NCBI RefSeq assembly: GCF_910596095.1
Contig: NC_056548.1
Location: forward strand, 8,147,151-8,211,150
Origin: Thunnus maccoyii
Taxonomy: Eukaryota; Chordata; Actinopteri; Scombriformes; Scombridae
Reading direction: 5' to 3'
Length of the DNA stretch: 64,000 nucleotides
This document shows, in pieces, positions 61,801 through 64,000 of the stretch. The number at the start of each line of letters is the position of its first letter. Within the stretch, counting starts at the first letter, position 1. The position numbers and the translations under genes were made by a program. The notes beneath the pieces were generated by a model. It searched no databases. It had not been told where the DNA came from and worked only from the letters and a program-made list of their open reading frames with translations.

Positions 61801-62817
61801 ATTAATAAACACCTAATAATGTCCTTATATGTGCATACATCTACATTATAATGAGTTATAAATGATTTATTTAATGTTTATATATGCTTATAAATGCTAG
61901 TGTTAGGAGATTGTGCTTGGATATTAGAGAAGTGAACTGCAGTCCCTCTGAAATGTCACTAGGTGTCGAAAAAGCCCTGCTTCATGCTTTTGATGGGAAA
62001 CCCTCTGTTGCCATGGAGGGAGTGAAGGCTGGATATTTCTTTTCTATCCCTCCGTCCATAATACGGAGTGAACAGGTAGAGCAGATCACCTGATTGTTTG
62101 AAATTTAAACTGTATCACAACCTCCACATGTTTGAATTTGTGATATTCTTACACATAAAAACAAGAAAAAACTTGATTTTACTGGCATAGTTGCAAATAG
62201 TTTAAATATCTTTGTGGTGAAAGAGCACTGACATGTTGACTCTGTTCTCATTGGCTGGCATTACCGCATTAAATGTTAATGATTGATGTTGGTTTATTTG
62301 TGTATTTACCACCAAGAAGCAGAAACTCGTGAAACAGTTGCCATTAGAAAACATCTGTCTGGAAACTGATGCTCCTGCTCTTGGTCCGGAAAAGCAGGTA
62401 AAGTTGTTTTTTCCCCTCAGATTCCAATAAAAGTGCTGTAATTTAAACGCAGGATATTTGTAAGTAATTAAAACAGTTCACGGCTACAAAACCTTGTCTT
62501 TTTTTTTCTTCCTTGAAGCAGTATTTAATGTTGTGACCTTTTTGTGATCTGTAAATTTCACTCTCTGTATTGTACTTTCCCACACATCCTAAAAACTGGT
62601 ATCTTTAACATACTTAGTAGTTTTATTTACCCACTCATCTCATATCCCTCTTGTTCTGTGTCCTGAAATGCAGGTGAGAAATGAGCCAAAAAACATCAGC
62701 GTCTCTGCCGAGTACATCAGTAAGATCAAAGGAGTGTCTCTGGAGAAGGTGATGGAGGTGACGACACAGAACGCTCTCAGACTCTTCCCGAAGTTAAAGG
62801 CAGCCATCCGACCCTGA
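58818..62817 (+). CDS. tatdn3: TATDN3, TatD-type metal-dependent nuclease
   Basis: Putative divalent-metal nuclease of the TatD branch of the amidohydrolase superfamily. Ten exons: 58818-58871, 58959-58991, 59073-59146, 60004-60088, 60988-61050, 61171-61280, 61517-61572, 61963-62075, 62317-62397, 62674-62817; 270 residues (human about 274). Metal ligands expected for the family are all present: the HxH pair His8/His10 (YVDCHCHI), Glu103 (VAIGEVGLDF), His143 (NVHSRSAG), His166 (LLHAFDGK) and Asp214 ([10 protein letters not shown]). The start ATG gives [10 protein letters not shown], as in relatives; an ATG at 58796 is out of frame. Exon 9 begins at an AAGAAG, so a one-lysine splice variant is possible; [10 protein letters not shown] fits the family. 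The gene is transcribed away from fuca2. Intron 3 holds two nested transposons. Confidence 0.95.
59163..59944. mobile_element. MITE-like family C, copy in tatdn3 intron 3
   Basis: Starts CAGTGGTGCAGAGTAACTAAG and ends TACTTCTTCCACCACTG; the ends are imperfect inverted repeats. Rich in GTACTTxxACTxxAAGTA phrases. A second element is inserted in its middle. Confidence 0.75.
59403..59689. mobile_element. hAT-like MITE nested in family C
   Basis: Inverted ends CAGTGGTTTCCAACC and GGTTGGGAACCACTG; flanks GATTAAAC (59395-59402) and GACTAAAC (59690-59697) form an 8-bp duplication with one mismatch. The CAGTGGTT end is typical of Charlie-like hAT elements. Confidence 0.8.
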
Positions 62818-64000
62818 CGCACCCTAAAACGTTGACTTCATCGATCAAGAATTATCTTTAAGTAAATGCCCACGACTTTCTGTTACCAATGTGATCTTGT
62901 AGATTAACTTAAAGTTCCCTTCCAGACTGTTTTATGGCATATAAAACACTCTCTTTTTGAAAAATGTGTGTCTGACATGTTTTTTTCCCACAAAAAAAGC
63001 TATAAATATGCAATTATTCCTCATTTCAAAGACTTCTCGACAATGGAGGTCTCCTACTTCACTGAAAAGTCAAGTTTCCACATCACACTTGTTGCATACT
63101 GGACCACGATTGGCTACCAAACTAGTGATGTCACAAATCACGCTCATAGATACAGTACACATGTTCAGCTCAGATTTAAGGTGAGCTCAGAGAAACTCAG
63201 ACATCCAACCGTAGGAACAAGAAGAAAAACACAGTTTTTCTTAAGTGGGGACGCCTTAAATGTGTAAGTCTTATTGAACCAAGATGAACTGACATGTAAA
63301 TAAATTAAAAATATATTTTAAAAAAAACCCAGTATAATTGTACTTGACTGCTGAGAGCTGTTTACTGTATTCATCTCCATTCTTTATATTTTTAATTATA
63401 TTCTTAAATAAAGGAAGATGAGATCATTTAACACACAGTTTGTATTTTTTTCATGCGCATGATGCATCTGAAACATCCAACATTTCATAAACACCTTGTC
63501 ACATAACAGATGCAGCAGCTTACTGACATCAGTCATGGTCACACATACTGTAACTCATTGAAACATTCATCAAATGTTTTCATCTTCACGTCCACCAGCA
63601 GCTGTTCTCAGCAGAGCAGCAGCAGCATCACAAGTGAGTCACTTCTATTTATTTATTTATTTCAATGATGTTGCTCTTTATCCAGAATTAAAAGGTGATT
63701 CATCACTCACTTAACATCAGCTGCAGTGGCCAAACTTTAATGGCCCTGGGATCAGTGTCACTTCACAGTTGTATGAGGTATTGCTGCTTTCAAGTGCTCC
63801 TCATAAGCTCCGACTTTTGACTTCTAGAGTTAGATTAAAGTATTTATTAAGTGTTTTAGTGGTCCCCCTGCCTTTAGAAGCTGTTCCAACATTGTGTCAT
63901 TGTGTCAGTAGAAAGTTTTATTACCACATGAACATTTAAATAGTATCTCTGAGGCTTTTCCAACCTTACAAGGGGTAAAGATAGTGAACACATGCTCCCC
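62818..64000. other. tatdn3 3' UTR and right flank
   Basis: The UTR probably ends shortly after 63412. Beyond it I see no gene, only a short (ATTT)n run near 63648. Confidence 0.55.
63407..63412 (+). other. Polyadenylation signal of tatdn3
   Basis: AATAAA followed by GG, about 590 bp past the stop. A weaker alternative AATAAA lies at 63299-63304. Confidence 0.5.

Noticed and set aside
61398-61805. A 135-codon plus-strand frame
   Set aside because: It contains tatdn3 exon 7 with intron readthrough on both sides; only 61517-61572 is coding.

Overview
The window is vertebrate nuclear DNA, and everything points to a ray-finned (teleost) fish: multi-exon genes with short GT-AG introns, AT-rich introns full of DNA-transposon relics of a kind common in teleosts, a tRNA-derived SINE, and seven protein-coding loci whose best-recognised relatives are vertebrate genes. 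No bacterial, phage, CRISPR or defence system is present. I reconstructed the genes by hand from splice-site phase; every exon chain below keeps frame.

Layout, left to right. (1) 112-6911, minus: the 5' part of a compact afadin-like gene that runs off the left edge. It keeps the first Ras-associating domain and the dilute (DIL) domain, but the second RA and the FHA domain are absent. (2) 8727-14077, minus: an organic cation transporter of the SLC22A1-3 group, closest by eye to SLC22A3/OCT3. (3) 17849-24212, minus: a thioredoxin-fold, peroxiredoxin-like protein that I believe belongs to the PRXL2/selenoprotein L kind, with an ordinary CxxC motif. (4) 25541-30247, minus: a taxilin, probably taxilin beta. 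(5) 35390-43488, minus: HIVEP2 (Schnurri-2), complete coding region. (6) 52362-58467, minus: alpha-L-fucosidase 2. (7) 58818-62817, plus: TATDN3 nuclease, head-to-head with the fucosidase across a 350-bp shared promoter.

In human, TXLNB, HIVEP2 and FUCA2 lie at 6q24 and SLC22A1-3 and AFDN at 6q25-27, so most of the window is a shrunken version of human 6q24-q27; TATDN3 (human 1q32) marks a break. The genes are not a pathway: the proteins act in cell junctions, transport, redox chemistry, vesicle traffic, transcription, lysosomal glycan breakdown and DNA/RNA hydrolysis.

Non-coding parts. The largest gene-free stretch, 43.5-52.4 kb, must contain at least part of the HIVEP2 5' non-coding region; it holds a CTCF-like site, a GA/CA/TC simple-repeat cluster and transposon fragments. 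Repeats with direct evidence include at least seven copies of one MITE-like family, a 1.4-kb foldback element 11 bp from a splice donor, an element with a perfect 8-bp target duplication that contains an apparent solo LTR, a second hAT-like MITE nested in another element, and a SINE with recognisable A and B boxes nested in a MITE. The most unusual observations are the domain-poor afadin paralogue, a perfect 20-bp/4-nt-loop hairpin in a HIVEP2 intron, the foldback element, and a fucosidase splice acceptor whose last 19 bases before the AG are almost pure A. I found no clear previously undescribed multi-gene system.
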